42,963 bases of DNA from an uncultured Alphaproteobacteria bacterium (GCA_902537415.1 CACBBC010000015.1:1-42963); one strand, 5' to 3'. Numbered from the stretch's first letter, positions 8,730 through 18,174 are shown. Notes: generated by a model not told the origin, from the letters alone. Program-made: numbers and translations.

Positions 8730-9928
8730 GTTTTAAAGCTCCATTGGATTATATTATATTGAGCTGACCAAATTGTTTTACCCCCAATAGGCTTAGGCTT
8801 GGATATATTAATTTTTTTCAAATTACCGCCGAACTGCTTGTATTTTTTTAACAAAAGAGCCTGGGATTCAAGAGTGACAGCATTTATTACAAGTCGACTA
8901 TTTTTACCAAGGGCTTTAATAACTTGGTAAATTAAATCTGAAGTTACTCCCCCACCTATAAAAACAGCATTTGGCGTTGGTAAATCTTTGGCTATCGTTT
9001 CAATATTACCATGTTTTACAGTTAATCTTTCTTGTAAGCCAAATTTTTTGCTATTAGCTTTTATCAAAGAAATACGATCCCTTCTTCGTTCAATGGCAAA
9101 GGCTACGTTTTTAGGATGCCCCAAACACCATTCAATTGAGATTGAGCCTGAACCAGCTCCTATATCCCATAACACTTCACTTCCAAAAGATTTTAATTCT
9201 GAGAGGGTCAGAGCTCTTATGTCTTTTTTAGTTATATTCCCATCAGTTTTGAAAGTATCATCATCCTGCCCTTGAAAATAACTGATATCTGATGGAGGTT
9301 TTTCATATGTTATGCCCAATGCTAGTGGTTTTAAAGATTTAGATGCTTGTTTAAAATCAGATAGTTTTGAGTCTGTAAGTTTTACTACTTTTTCCTCTGG
9401 GCAGCCAAGTCTCGACAGCATAAAACTTTCTTTAACATTAACATCATGTTTCTTTAATACAGAAAGAGTCTGCTCTATTTGCTTAAATTCTCTGAGAAGA
9501 ATTATTGCTTTCCCAGCTTCTGACAGTTTTGCAGGAAGGGTTTCTACTGGTTTTGCATGGAAGGCTAAGCAGTCAACAGCGTTTATAGGCCAGCCTATTT
9601 TATTGGCAGCTAGAGAAAAAGTAGATGGCACAGGGTAAGAGCGCCATTCATTTTTCTTTAAGTTTTTAGTAAGGAGAGGTCCTACACCAAACCAAAAAGG
9701 ATCACCTGAAGCCAGTACCACAGCCAGTTTATATTTATAACTGAATACTTCATCAATGCTAAATGGTATAGGCCATGATTTACCTTTTGATTTAATCTCT
9801 GCAAGAGCCAATTGGCGAGCACTACCAAAAACGACGCTCGCCCTGTTTAATAAATCAGTGCTTGATTTATCAAGGCCATTTAGTCCATTCTCACCTATAC
9901 CAATAATATGAAGCCAGGTTTTAGTCAT
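8726..9928 (-). CDS. cobL: precorrin-6Y C5,15-methyltransferase (decarboxylating)
   Basis: Two-domain enzyme converting precorrin-6B (dihydro-precorrin-6A) to precorrin-8X by methylation at C5 and C15 and decarboxylation of the C12 acetate. The N-terminal CbiE-like domain has WLHIIGIGENGLNGLD and LASGDPFWFGVG. The C-terminal CbiT-like SAM domain has VLWDIGAGSGSISIEW, an AIERRRDRI segment and FIGGGVTSDLI. The start is the ATG at 9928 (MTKTWLHIIG), which shares two bases with the ATG of divergent cobK; a GTG at 9955 would extend it into cobK without family similarity. The 401-residue length is normal for fused CobL. It ends in an ATGA overlap with cobE. Confidence 0.95.
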   Translation of the reverse strand: MTKTWLHIIGIGENGLNGLDKSSTDLLNRASVVFGSARQLALAEIKSKGKSWPIPFSIDEVFSYKYKLAVVLASGDPFWFGVGPLLTKNLKKNEWRSYPVPSTFSLAANKIGWPINAVDCLAFHAKPVETLPAKLSEAGKAIILLREFKQIEQTLSVLKKHDVNVKESFMLSRLGCPEEKVVKLTDSKLSDFKQASKSLKPLALGITYEKPPSDISYFQGQDDDTFKTDGNITKKDIRALTLSELKSFGSEVLWDIGAGSGSISIEWCLGHPKNVAFAIERRRDRISLIKANSKKFGLQERLTVKHGNIETIAKDLPTPNAVFIGGGVTSDLIYQVIKALGKNSRLVINAVTLESQALLLKKYKQFGGNLKKINISKPKPIGGKTIWSAQYNIIQWSFKT

Positions 9929-10661
9929 GACAAAAATTCTTATAATAGGAGGCACTGCCGAGGCAAAAAATCTGCATTTTAGACTTCAAGAAAAGAAACT
10001 TTTTACAATACTTTCTTATGCAGGTCTTACTGAAAGCATTGATAAAGAGGTAAAAAATATTCGGGTCGGTGGCTTTGGCGGAGCGACGGGAATGTCTGCG
10101 TTTGTCAAAGATGAAGGTATAACCCATATCCTTGATGCCTCTCATCCTTTTTCTAAAAATATTACAGTAAACTCTCTTCTCGCCGCGCAACTCGCAAAAA
10201 TTGAATATTTGGGTTTTGAACGTCCAAAGTGGCAGAGACAAAGTGGCGACAAATGGAAGCTGGTGAGTGATATGAATAAAGCTATAAAGCTTATCGACGA
10301 AACTGACAGGGTTTTTGTAACAATCGGTAGTAAAGAAATACGTTTTCTGAATAGGAAGCCCAAACCATTTTATCTGATCAGAATGATTAACGAACCAGAA
10401 AATAAGATGCTTCTCGATAGATTTAAGCTTATTTTTGATCAAGGCCCGTTTACTTTCGAGCAAGAGCTGGAAATTATGAAAGAGTTTTCTATAAATAAAC
10501 TTATAACAAAGAATTCTGGCTCCAATGCAGTAGTTGAGAAAATACATGCAGCTAGGGAACTTGGCATTGAAGTCATAATGATTGAAAGACCTACCTTGCC
10601 GAAAAGAAAGCTTTTTACTGATGAAAATCAAGTAGTTCAATTTTTTTCTACCCCTGAATAA
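9927..10661 (+). CDS. cobK: precorrin-6A reductase
   Basis: NADPH-dependent reduction of precorrin-6A to its dihydro form, just before CobL. The 244-residue protein has the Rossmann start KILIIGGTAEAKNL, then VGGFGGATGMSAFV, HILDASHPF and the late LITKNSGS segment, all CobK/CbiJ landmarks. It is the only plus-strand gene inside the minus-strand cob operon. Its ATG shares two bases with the cobL ATG (CATG at 9926-9929), and its 3' end overlaps the 3' end of cobJ by 25 bases. It must therefore have its own promoter, probably inside the first part of cobL. A weak CAGG lies about 9 bases before the ATG. Confidence 0.95.
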   Translation: MTKILIIGGTAEAKNLHFRLQEKKLFTILSYAGLTESIDKEVKNIRVGGFGGATGMSAFVKDEGITHILDASHPFSKNITVNSLLAAQLAKIEYLGFERPKWQRQSGDKWKLVSDMNKAIKLIDETDRVFVTIGSKEIRFLNRKPKPFYLIRMINEPENKMLLDRFKLIFDQGPFTFEQELEIMKEFSINKLITKNSGSNAVVEKIHAARELGIEVIMIERPTLPKRKLFTDENQVVQFFSTPE

Positions 10662-11392
10662 CGTGGCGTATATATATAACCTGTGTTTCTAATCTTTTTA
10701 GTGCGTGATGATCCAATAATTACTAGAGTCTTCATCGACACCGAAGAAGCATCAGCTTCTGACAATGTAGTCTCAAAAACAGCCTCAGCTTCAGTAGAAA
10801 TTGAATTTGCATAAATAACAATCCGGTCACTTTTACAGTTTTTTCTTAAAACATCAAAAATTTCTGAAAGCTGATTTTTACGAGATTTCGATCTTGGGTT
10901 GTAAAACGCTATTACAAAGTCCGCCTTTGCGGCTGCGATAACTCTTGATTTCAAAATATCCCAAGATTTAAGATTATCAGACAAGTTAATAACACAGAAA
11001 TCATGTCCTATAGGAGCGCCCAATCTGGCGGATGCTGCTAAAAGAGCGGTAATCCCTGGCAGAACTACAATTGATAAGCCATCTATAGAAATGTTTTTTT
11101 TATCTACAACTTCAAATATTGCCGAGGCCATTGCAAAAACTCCAGGATCTCCCGAAGAAACAACAACGACCTTTTTCCCTCGCAAAGCAAGATTAATAGA
11201 AAGTTCAGCTCTATCAATTTCCTCCCTATTATCGCTTGGGTGAAATGACTTGCCGCTAGCATCCTTTACTCTTTCAATGTACTTAGAGTAACCCACAATG
11301 TCTGTTGAATCTTTTAATGCATCGGTTACTGCTGGTGTGATAAGTTCTGGTGCTCCTGGTCCTAAACCTACTATGGTTAAGCTTCCCTTCAT
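10637..11392 (-). CDS. cobJ: precorrin-3B C17-methyltransferase
   Basis: SAM-dependent enzyme that methylates C17 of precorrin-3B and brings about ring contraction to precorrin-4. The 251-residue protein has LTIVGLGPGAPELITPAV at the N-terminus, VVSSGDPGVFAMAS, LPGITALLAAS and the diagnostic AFYNPRSKSRKNQL segment. It acts directly after CobG. It begins in an ATGA overlap with cobI, and its end overlaps the convergent end of cobK by 25 bases. The next minus-strand gene, cobL, begins about 710 bases downstream on the other side of cobK. Confidence 0.95.
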   Translation of the reverse strand: MKGSLTIVGLGPGAPELITPAVTDALKDSTDIVGYSKYIERVKDASGKSFHPSDNREEIDRAELSINLALRGKKVVVVSSGDPGVFAMASAIFEVVDKKNISIDGLSIVVLPGITALLAASARLGAPIGHDFCVINLSDNLKSWDILKSRVIAAAKADFVIAFYNPRSKSRKNQLSEIFDVLRKNCKSDRIVIYANSISTEAEAVFETTLSEADASSVSMKTLVIIGSSRTKKIRNTGYIYTPRYSGVEKN

Positions 11393-12108
11393 TCGTAATG
11401 GTCCTCTGAAATTAGAATTATCGAGAAATATGGTGCTTCACTTTTAGTATATTCCCTTAGAGGAATAATTTTTTGTTCAGGCATAGTTGCTTTTTCAATT
11501 ACTAATGCCTCATTAAGCCGATCCGTTTCTTCTAGTACAGATTTTACTTTTTCTAATTGGGTACCCACTTTCATGATTACAACATTTTTGGAACTCTCAA
11601 GATGGCTCTTTAATTCTTCGCGACTTTGTATGCCCATTAGGATAGTTAGGGGTTGATCTCCCATTGCTATTGGTAACTTAGAATTGTTCCAAGCACCTGA
11701 CATAGCAGTTATTCCAGGCACGAATTCTATATTCACATCTTTTTTCAAAAGTCTAAATAAATGAACAAATGATCCATAAAAAAGAGGATCACCTTCTGAT
11801 ATTACCACCACATCGTCGTTCAATAAGAGTTTCTTTAGTTTATTGGCACAGTCATCATAAAATCGATTAATCGAATGCTTATATTTATCAGATCGAAAAT
11901 CGACTTCATTAGTTACAGGGTACTCCATAGCGTATTCAAAGGGCGCACTATTGGAAATTAATGTATCTATAATCGCTCTCGCTCTGCCCAACGTATTTTT
12001 TTTTCTGAAATATGCAATTTGTCTTGCATCGGATATTATTCTAGATGCCTTAACTGTCAGTAACTCAGGATCACCTGGCCCAACCCCGACGCAATATATA
12101 CTATACAT
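11389..12108 (-). CDS. cobI: precorrin-2 C20-methyltransferase
   Basis: Methylates precorrin-2 at C20 to precorrin-3A, the first committed step toward the corrin ring. The 239-residue protein has IYCVGVGPGDPELLTVKA, VVISEGDPLFYGSFVHL, FVPGITAMSGAW and ATMPEQKIIPL, the normal order for CobI/CbiL. It starts 2 bases after the cobH stop and overlaps the cobJ start by 4 bases. It belongs to the riboswitch-led operon. Confidence 0.95.
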   Translation of the reverse strand: MYSIYCVGVGPGDPELLTVKASRIISDARQIAYFRKKNTLGRARAIIDTLISNSAPFEYAMEYPVTNEVDFRSDKYKHSINRFYDDCANKLKKLLLNDDVVVISEGDPLFYGSFVHLFRLLKKDVNIEFVPGITAMSGAWNNSKLPIAMGDQPLTILMGIQSREELKSHLESSKNVVIMKVGTQLEKVKSVLEETDRLNEALVIEKATMPEQKIIPLREYTKSEAPYFSIILISEDHYE

Positions 12109-12110
12109 AT

Positions 12111-12740
12111 TTATTCTTTCTCCTGTGCCAAGGCGTTAACTGCAGCTACCGCTACAGCACTTCCCCCCAACCTGCCTTTAACAACTAGACTGTTCAGCGT
12201 TTTTACTTCGATTAATGCTTGCTTAGATTCCGCCGCTCCAACAAACCCGACAGGGCAACCAATTATGCCCGCAGGTTTCAAGTTTTTTTTCTTACCAAGA
12301 AACTCTAACAAATAAAATAATGCAGTGGGAGCGTTACCAAAAACAATTAGAGAATCTTGTATGTAGTCTTCCCATAGATGAATTGCTGCAGCCGTTCTGG
12401 TATTCGATATTCGTTTTGAAATGTCTGGTACGGACTTATCATTCAAAGTACAGATGATTTCATTGTCCGCTGGTAGTCTTGCTTTTGTTATTCCCTCACT
12501 TACCATCCTTGTATCGCAAATAATCCGAGCTCCTCTCTCTAAAGCATCTCTTACTTTGCTAACAAAATCTGGCGTAAATTGAATATATTTTTCCAGCCCA
12601 ATAAAACCAAGGGCATGTATCATCCTCACTGCAATTTTTTCTTCAAGGTTTGAAAAAGAAGAGAGGTCCGCTTCTTTTCGAATAATAGAAAAAGATTGCT
12701 CATAAATTTTGTCTGGGCTTCTTTCATATTCAAATGTCAT
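12111..12740 (-). CDS. cobH: precorrin-8X methylmutase
   Basis: Moves the methyl group from C11 to C12, turning precorrin-8X into hydrogenobyrinic acid. The 209-residue protein starts with YERSPDKIYEQSFSIIRKEA. It contains RMIHALGF with the catalytic histidine of the family, CDTRMVSEGI, AAIHLWEDYIQDSLIVFGNA and GCPVGFVGAAESK. All are typical CobH/CbiC segments. It overlaps cobG by 4 bases and is followed by cobI after 2 bases. Confidence 0.96.
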   Translation of the reverse strand: MTFEYERSPDKIYEQSFSIIRKEADLSSFSNLEEKIAVRMIHALGFIGLEKYIQFTPDFVSKVRDALERGARIICDTRMVSEGITKARLPADNEIICTLNDKSVPDISKRISNTRTAAAIHLWEDYIQDSLIVFGNAPTALFYLLEFLGKKKNLKPAGIIGCPVGFVGAAESKQALIEVKTLNSLVVKGRLGGSAVAVAAVNALAQEKE

Positions 12741-13888
12741 TTATTCAATTCCATAGAAATTTTTGATGCTAAATGCTGAAATTTCTCATCTTTTACGCTT
12801 ACAGACTTTTCCGCTCCTGAACTGTTAATAAGTATCGATGTCTGCTTTGAGAGACCACAATTTTTTAAACAACCACTTATGTGAATCTTTGCTTTATTTT
12901 TTCTATTTTTTAATCTTTCTTTAAGAAACGTAGTGACCAGTTTTGCCACCTGACTAGTTTCAAAAATGCCTTGACTACAATAGGGTTTACCAGAGCAATA
13001 GCTCACGCTCAGATCATGACCTGTATTTTTTGAAAGAAAACTTAAAGGTGGTTTTGTTTTGGCTGAATTAATAAAAAAAGATTTCCATGGGGTCACTGCT
13101 ACTCCTTTAACATGCGAAGCTAATTCCCTCAGTTGGTAACTTGAAAATTTTCCTCCAGGTACTGTAATCATATATCCTCCAAAACAGGGACCGAGTCTTG
13201 GAGAAAAATTTTGTTTTCTTGGTTTAATGTCTGGAAAATAAATATGGTCTATCTCTCCAATTGAATTTATTAAATCTCTGCTTTTCAGTTGGTTCGAGAC
13301 AGCCATTACATTACTTAAAATCATTTCTATTTTTTCAATTAATGTTTCTGGTTCTACAACTATACCGCGGTCTGAACCGTCAATTCTTAAAATTAGAATT
13401 TTTTCTTTGTTTGTCTCTATCCTGAGGTCTGCATTGGTTTCTTGCAGGCTAGCCACTTCTCCTAAGTCAACAGCAATACCGAATTTCTTATGGGGTTTGG
13501 GGATATTATTAAGATTATCTTCTAAAATACTTGCTATCTTTTGTGTTAGTTTTTTATTTTTCGTAGAAAAGGGACTATAAATGATATTTGAAATATTCTC
13601 CTTGTTTTCAGCAGCATTAATAATACCGGCCTGATTGAGGAAACTTGATAGCTGTTCAAGATGCTTTTTTTGAAGACCTCTTACTGTGATGTTAGCTCGC
13701 GAAGTCAATTCGATGAAGTTACTCCCAAACCTAGAAATTGCATCAGCAAGAATAGAGAGTTGTTTAGATGAGAGATATCCGTATTTTGGCCTGAAACGGA
13801 TTAAGTAACCATCGTTAGATTTAACTGGTGAGTCAATAGTTGGGCATATTCCTAAGACCCTAGCCATTTTCAACCAGTCTTTCCTCAT
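12737..13888 (-). CDS. cobG: precorrin-3B synthase (oxygen-dependent)
   Basis: Iron-sulfur monooxygenase that hydroxylates precorrin-3A at C20 and forms the lactone, the oxygen-requiring step that primes ring contraction. The 383-residue protein belongs to the nitrite/sulfite reductase ferredoxin-like superfamily. It has one half with LIRFRPKYGYLS and LTSRANITVRGL, a GPCFGGYMITVPGGKFSS repeat, and C-terminal cluster ligands Cys298, Cys304, Cys340 and Cys344 in CSGKPYC and SGCLKNC. Numbering is from the ATG at 13888; the ATG at 13867 (MARVLGICP), overlapping the cobN stop by 8 bases, is an equally possible start. It is shorter than the classic Pseudomonas denitrificans protein but keeps the four cysteines. 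Confidence 0.94.
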   Translation of the reverse strand: MRKDWLKMARVLGICPTIDSPVKSNDGYLIRFRPKYGYLSSKQLSILADAISRFGSNFIELTSRANITVRGLQKKHLEQLSSFLNQAGIINAAENKENISNIIYSPFSTKNKKLTQKIASILEDNLNNIPKPHKKFGIAVDLGEVASLQETNADLRIETNKEKILILRIDGSDRGIVVEPETLIEKIEMILSNVMAVSNQLKSRDLINSIGEIDHIYFPDIKPRKQNFSPRLGPCFGGYMITVPGGKFSSYQLRELASHVKGVAVTPWKSFFINSAKTKPPLSFLSKNTGHDLSVSYCSGKPYCSQGIFETSQVAKLVTTFLKERLKNRKNKAKIHISGCLKNCGLSKQTSILINSSGAEKSVSVKDEKFQHLASKISMELNK

Positions 13889-16800
13889 ATCGTATAGAGT
13901 TATGAAAACTTTTCCATAGACCTAAGTCTCTAAGCTCACTAAAAGTATTTTCTAAACCTTTAAGAGCATCTATATTTTCCTCTGCCATAAAGTCAGCAAC
14001 TTTTGTATTGGCTAAAGTTGAGTTATATACCAATTCTATTAAGTGATTAGGTAAATATACTCCAGATTTGCCAAAATTAGACAAGTTGAATACCAGTTCT
14101 GTTATTTCAGCCGCGCCTCTGTAACCATGCTGTAACATTCCTGAAACCCACTTATCGTCAGAAAGCTTTCCCCTGATAATTCTTGCTAATTCTTGATTTG
14201 TTGTACGAACTTTTGGAATTCCATCGGATGAAATATCTAAATGGTATAGTTTAGGATTGGTTTTCTGCATACTGGCAACAGCTGCGTTAAAACCCCCTAT
14301 GTGGTCAGCATAATCCTTTGCTGACAACAAATCACTTTCACATAAATCATGAGAGTGAATTAGTGCTTCAGTATCGGCTAACCTTTTCTTAAGACTTTCT
14401 GTATTTTGGTTAAATTTTCCATTCTTTTGATAAGCCCAAGCCGAGTTGTTCATCCATGCCTCGCCAATCTTAGCCGTGTGATTGGCTAGGGGTCCTTCAA
14501 TTTTTTCTTTTATATTTATCCCAAAAGATCCAGGCTTAGGCGCAAAAATTCTGTCAATCTTGTTTTTATAAGGGTTATCTTTCAATGTCTCATCTCTTTC
14601 ATGAAGTTTATCGATTGCATCAAAAAATAATCTATTAAGCTCTGGAAAGATGTCTCTGAACAAACCTGACTGTCTGATAGTAATATCAATTCTCGGGCGA
14701 CCTAGCTCTGCTAGTGATAGAATGCTAAAACCAAGGATCCGAGCGTTATTTTTGTCCCAAATTGGTGTCAAGCCAGCAAAAGCAAGTGCCATTGAGTACT
14801 CTTGTCCTCCCGTTCGCATGGATGCTGATCCCCAAAGATCAATGGTTAAATTTTTCGGATAATCTCCATTGTCTTGCAGATATTGTCTTACAAATTCATC
14901 TGCCATTGCTTGACCATTTTGGAAAGCTATTTTTGTGGGTATCGATCTAGGGTCTACAGCATATAGATTCCTGCCTGTAGGTTTAATATCAGTACGGTTC
15001 CTATATGGCGATCCCGATGGTCCACTGTTAATTCTTTTTCCCTCTAGGCATCGGAGTAAGCCATTCAGTTCGGATGCTCCACAATCTCCTTTGCCAAATA
15101 TATGAAGACCACTTGAAAACTGGGATTCCTTTAAATCACAAACAAAAGAGTCTATTCTTGTTAACCATTCACTATCTGATGTTATGGGATCAACTGATAG
15201 CTCTTTATCTAATTTTATTTTCTTAGCCTCATGAATTATTTTCTTTTCAATATGCTCTTTCCTTACTTGATCAAGATCACCGCTCGTAGAATATTCATCT
15301 AATAGAAATTCAAGATCTCTCAATTCATTTGGAAGATCCATAGTCTGAATTTTTGGAGGCATGTGCCCCACAGTAAGAGCCCCCAATCTTCTTTTTGCCT
15401 GCGATGCTTCTCCCGGATCATTAACAATAAACGGGTAAATAAAAGGTATGTCGTTTACTAGTAACTCGGGCCAGCACTGATTGGAAAGACCTACTGTTTT
15501 CCCTGGTAGCCATTCGAGACTTCCATGCGTTCCCATATGAAGAAATGCATCAATATTTTGCATCTGCAACCAGAGATACATTGCCACATAGCTGTGACAA
15601 GGTATTTTTTCAAGATCGTGATAATCGGCTTTTTTATCCTCTAGTAAACCTCTTGAGGGCTGCACCAGCACAAAAAAATTATTGTTTTTATAACCCTGAA
15701 GAACAAACTTGTCCTTTTCAAAAAAAACATCTTCTTCGAAACCGCCCCATGTTTTAAATAATTTAGTTCTAGGTTTTAGTGGAATGAGATTTAGCAGTCT
15801 CTCGTATAACTTGATGGGAATCTCTATCCTTGAACTTTTTAACTTCTCAAAAAACTTATCAGGGTTAGAGAATTTAAATCCATTATCCCCAAGAAAACCT
15901 AAAATATGCTTTGTTGATTTAATTGTGTCTAGGCCAAGCGCATGAGCTAATTGAAAGTCACGACCCGGGTATGAAGATAATACGATAGCGATTCTTTTTT
16001 CTTCATTTTTCTTAGATCTGAGAGCATGCCACTTTTCAACTTTATTTATTATCTTTTTAGAAAGAGTTTTCTCGACTTTATGCTTTGAGATTGGAAACTG
16101 TAATGCGGGGTCTATAGCTTGTTCAGATTTAAAACTTACAATCCCTCCATTTATGCGCCCATCTACCTCTGGTATAGCAACGTGCATAGCCAAATCAGAG
16201 GAATTTAAGCCAATTGGATTCCGTCTCCAAGATTTTTTCTTAGAGGTAGATAAAATTATTTGAAAAACAGGCACACCCACATGATCTAGTGGAGATTTGC
16301 CAGTTTCGCGACTTTTTGCTGAAAAGGCTGTTGCATTAAGTATCGCAATAGGGGATATTTTCGATAACATCGACTCTATCCACTTGGCGGTCGATTTGAT
16401 TTTAAGTGAATTTACAAAAATGCTTATACATTTTATGTCTCTCCTTTTAAAATCTCTAAATAATTGGTCTATGGGTTCGAGGTCATCAGCCATCAGGTAT
16501 GATCTATAAAATATAATACAGACAGTAGGTTTTGCGTCAGTGCTCACGGTAAAATTTTCTAGAATACCTTTTTTATAGCAATAAAAACCATGAGATTTTA
16601 CTTTGCTGAATTCTGTAATGGCTGGGAAGTGAAGTGATGCAGCAAGTGCCATTTGAGCTAATACCGCTTGTGCAGATAGTTCTCCGCCGTCATCACAGAG
16701 ATTTTTTAAGTTTTCTAATGTTGACTTTGGCAAATTTGAATACGAGTCTAAAACCTTATCTTCCCTCCCATCGGCTGGTATTACAGCCAACGGTATCTTT

Positions 16801-17135
16801 TTCTTAATTGATAAGCTCTTTAAATAATTTAATCCGTATGGCCAATATTGCTCACCCCCAATAAGTCTTACAAGAATACCTTTAGATTTGGAGACTGTTT
16901 TTTCAATGTAGGTATCAATAGATAAATTATGAGTTAGTCGTTTTATATTTGCCAGTCTCAATGTAGGAACAGACTCTCTACCAAAGTCCGCTAACGTTTT
17001 TTTCCATGCATTCGCAAACGCATTTAAATCACTATCTGAAAAAGACAAAATAACTAGATCAGCAGGCTCCTGGTTTAAATCAACTGGAACACTGGAATTA
17101 TCTAAATAGTGATCTTCATTAAAAATGATATGCAT
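13860..17135 (-). CDS. cobN: aerobic cobaltochelatase subunit CobN
   Basis: Large ATP-dependent cobaltochelatase subunit that binds hydrogenobyrinic acid a,c-diamide and inserts Co(II) with the AAA+ partners CobS and CobT. The 1091-residue protein is related to magnesium chelatase subunit H. Landmarks are the HMGTHGSLEWLPGK motif (about residue 540), IYPFIVNDPGEASQAKRR, SGPSGSPYRNRTDIKPTGRN and DLWGSASMRTGGQE. The frame is intact throughout. It starts one base after cobW and its end overlaps cobG. It is smaller than the roughly 1,275-residue Pseudomonas denitrificans protein, mainly by divergence in the N-terminal third. The CobS/CobT subunits are not in the window. Confidence 0.96.
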   Translation of the reverse strand: MHIIFNEDHYLDNSSVPVDLNQEPADLVILSFSDSDLNAFANAWKKTLADFGRESVPTLRLANIKRLTHNLSIDTYIEKTVSKSKGILVRLIGGEQYWPYGLNYLKSLSIKKKIPLAVIPADGREDKVLDSYSNLPKSTLENLKNLCDDGGELSAQAVLAQMALAASLHFPAITEFSKVKSHGFYCYKKGILENFTVSTDAKPTVCIIFYRSYLMADDLEPIDQLFRDFKRRDIKCISIFVNSLKIKSTAKWIESMLSKISPIAILNATAFSAKSRETGKSPLDHVGVPVFQIILSTSKKKSWRRNPIGLNSSDLAMHVAIPEVDGRINGGIVSFKSEQAIDPALQFPISKHKVEKTLSKKIINKVEKWHALRSKKNEEKRIAIVLSSYPGRDFQLAHALGLDTIKSTKHILGFLGDNGFKFSNPDKFFEKLKSSRIEIPIKLYERLLNLIPLKPRTKLFKTWGGFEEDVFFEKDKFVLQGYKNNNFFVLVQPSRGLLEDKKADYHDLEKIPCHSYVAMYLWLQMQNIDAFLHMGTHGSLEWLPGKTVGLSNQCWPELLVNDIPFIYPFIVNDPGEASQAKRRLGALTVGHMPPKIQTMDLPNELRDLEFLLDEYSTSGDLDQVRKEHIEKKIIHEAKKIKLDKELSVDPITSDSEWLTRIDSFVCDLKESQFSSGLHIFGKGDCGASELNGLLRCLEGKRINSGPSGSPYRNRTDIKPTGRNLYAVDPRSIPTKIAFQNGQAMADEFVRQYLQDNGDYPKNLTIDLWGSASMRTGGQEYSMALAFAGLTPIWDKNNARILGFSILSLAELGRPRIDITIRQSGLFRDIFPELNRLFFDAIDKLHERDETLKDNPYKNKIDRIFAPKPGSFGINIKEKIEGPLANHTAKIGEAWMNNSAWAYQKNGKFNQNTESLKKRLADTEALIHSHDLCESDLLSAKDYADHIGGFNAAVASMQKTNPKLYHLDISSDGIPKVRTTNQELARIIRGKLSDDKWVSGMLQHGYRGAAEITELVFNLSNFGKSGVYLPNHLIELVYNSTLANTKVADFMAEENIDALKGLENTFSELRDLGLWKSFHNSIRYEERLVENG

Positions 17136-17136
17136 A

Positions 17137-18174
17137 TTAATTCAGACTTGAGTGGAGATAGGCTGAGATTACGTCTTGATCGATCCTCCCTTTTTCACCT
17201 ATAAAAACTAAGTTCCCAGTATTTTCTACAGGAATTTTAGTGTCTGTAAAATTTACTGATAATCTTTTACCAACACCTTGAACAAGTAAATTTAATGGCT
17301 TACTTTCAACCCGCAAAAAACCTTTAATTCTCAATATGTCATTTTCCCATATGAGTGTTTCTAAAACTATTTTAAATTTCTCTATATCTAGGATTTTTGG
17401 CACAGAGATGCTAAATGTGTCAAAATCATCGTGCTCATGATCATCAAAGCCATCATGATGAGATCGTCTATTATCTAAATCAGTCTCCGCTGCTGCATTT
17501 ACGCCTAAAATCACATCAGCCCCAATGTTACCATTTTGAACTTCTAAAATTGGAACATTCCGTTCCATTTCCTTAATTACGATATTTCTGGCGTCTGAAA
17601 TGTTTTCCACAAGGTCTGGCTTTGTTAGTAGAACAACATCTGAGCAGTTTATTTGGTCCTCAAATACTTCGGAGAGAGGTGTTTCATGTTCAACGTAAGT
17701 TTGATTTTGTTTTTCTTCAAGTTCATTAGACATTTGAGGTGCAAATATACCATTAACAACCGCCTCTGCATCTACAACTGCTAAAACGCTGTCAACCGTG
17801 AGGCGGCTTCGAATTTCCGGCCACTCAAAAGCTTTCAATAAAGGTTTGGGAAGGGCGAGACCTGATGTTTCGATCAATATATGTTCCGGAATATATTGGC
17901 CCTCTAAAAGGGATTTCATAGTGGGAATAAAGTCGTCGGCCACTGTACAACATATACATCCGTTTGCTAATTCGAGAATATTTTCTTCTGGGCAGGTTTC
18001 ATCTGAACATTGTTTTACAATTTCTCCATCAACACCTAAATCACCGAACTCATTTATAATAACGGCCAGTTTTTTCGATTTGTTCTTAAGAATTAAATTT
18101 CGAATTAATGTAGTTTTTCCGGCTCCCAAAAAACCAGTTAAAATGGTGACAGGAATTTTTTCTAGACTACTCAT
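17137..18174 (-). CDS. cobW: CobW-type G3E GTPase (cobalt/metal chaperone)
   Basis: G3E P-loop GTPase thought to deliver cobalt to the aerobic chelatase. Residues are counted from the ATG at 18174. Walker A is GFLGAGKTT (14-22), the metal-site motif is GCICCT (72-77), and LIETSGLALP follows, then LLTKPDLVE as guanine-recognition region. A histidine/aspartate-rich stretch (HHDGFDDHEHDDF) lies near residue 240, before the C-terminal CobW_C domain. The start was set at the ATG, which overlaps the end of the DUF1636 gene by 8 bases; a TTG two codons upstream is possible. It precedes cobN by one base, consistent with metal supply to the chelatase. Confidence 0.94.
   Translation of the reverse strand: MSSLEKIPVTILTGFLGAGKTTLIRNLILKNKSKKLAVIINEFGDLGVDGEIVKQCSDETCPEENILELANGCICCTVADDFIPTMKSLLEGQYIPEHILIETSGLALPKPLLKAFEWPEIRSRLTVDSVLAVVDAEAVVNGIFAPQMSNELEEKQNQTYVEHETPLSEVFEDQINCSDVVLLTKPDLVENISDARNIVIKEMERNVPILEVQNGNIGADVILGVNAAAETDLDNRRSHHDGFDDHEHDDFDTFSISVPKILDIEKFKIVLETLIWENDILRIKGFLRVESKPLNLLVQGVGKRLSVNFTDTKIPVENTGNLVFIGEKGRIDQDVISAYLHSSLN

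Noticed and set aside
9921-10640. A 239-residue open frame on the minus strand opposite cobK that would fill the gap between cobJ and cobL.
   Set aside because: Its translation is Phe/Cys/Lys-rich with no family resemblance, whereas the plus-strand frame has all CobK motifs. It is a shadow frame.
9926-10661. cobK orientation as an assembly inversion artefact.
   Set aside because: Both ends are embedded in overlapping coding sequence (shared CATG with cobL, 25-base overlap with cobJ), which an artificial inversion would have broken.
13860-17135. CobN as a truncated pseudogene because it is shorter than the classic protein.
   Set aside because: The frame is intact and all central motifs, including the GTHGSLEWLPGK segment, are present; length varies in the family.
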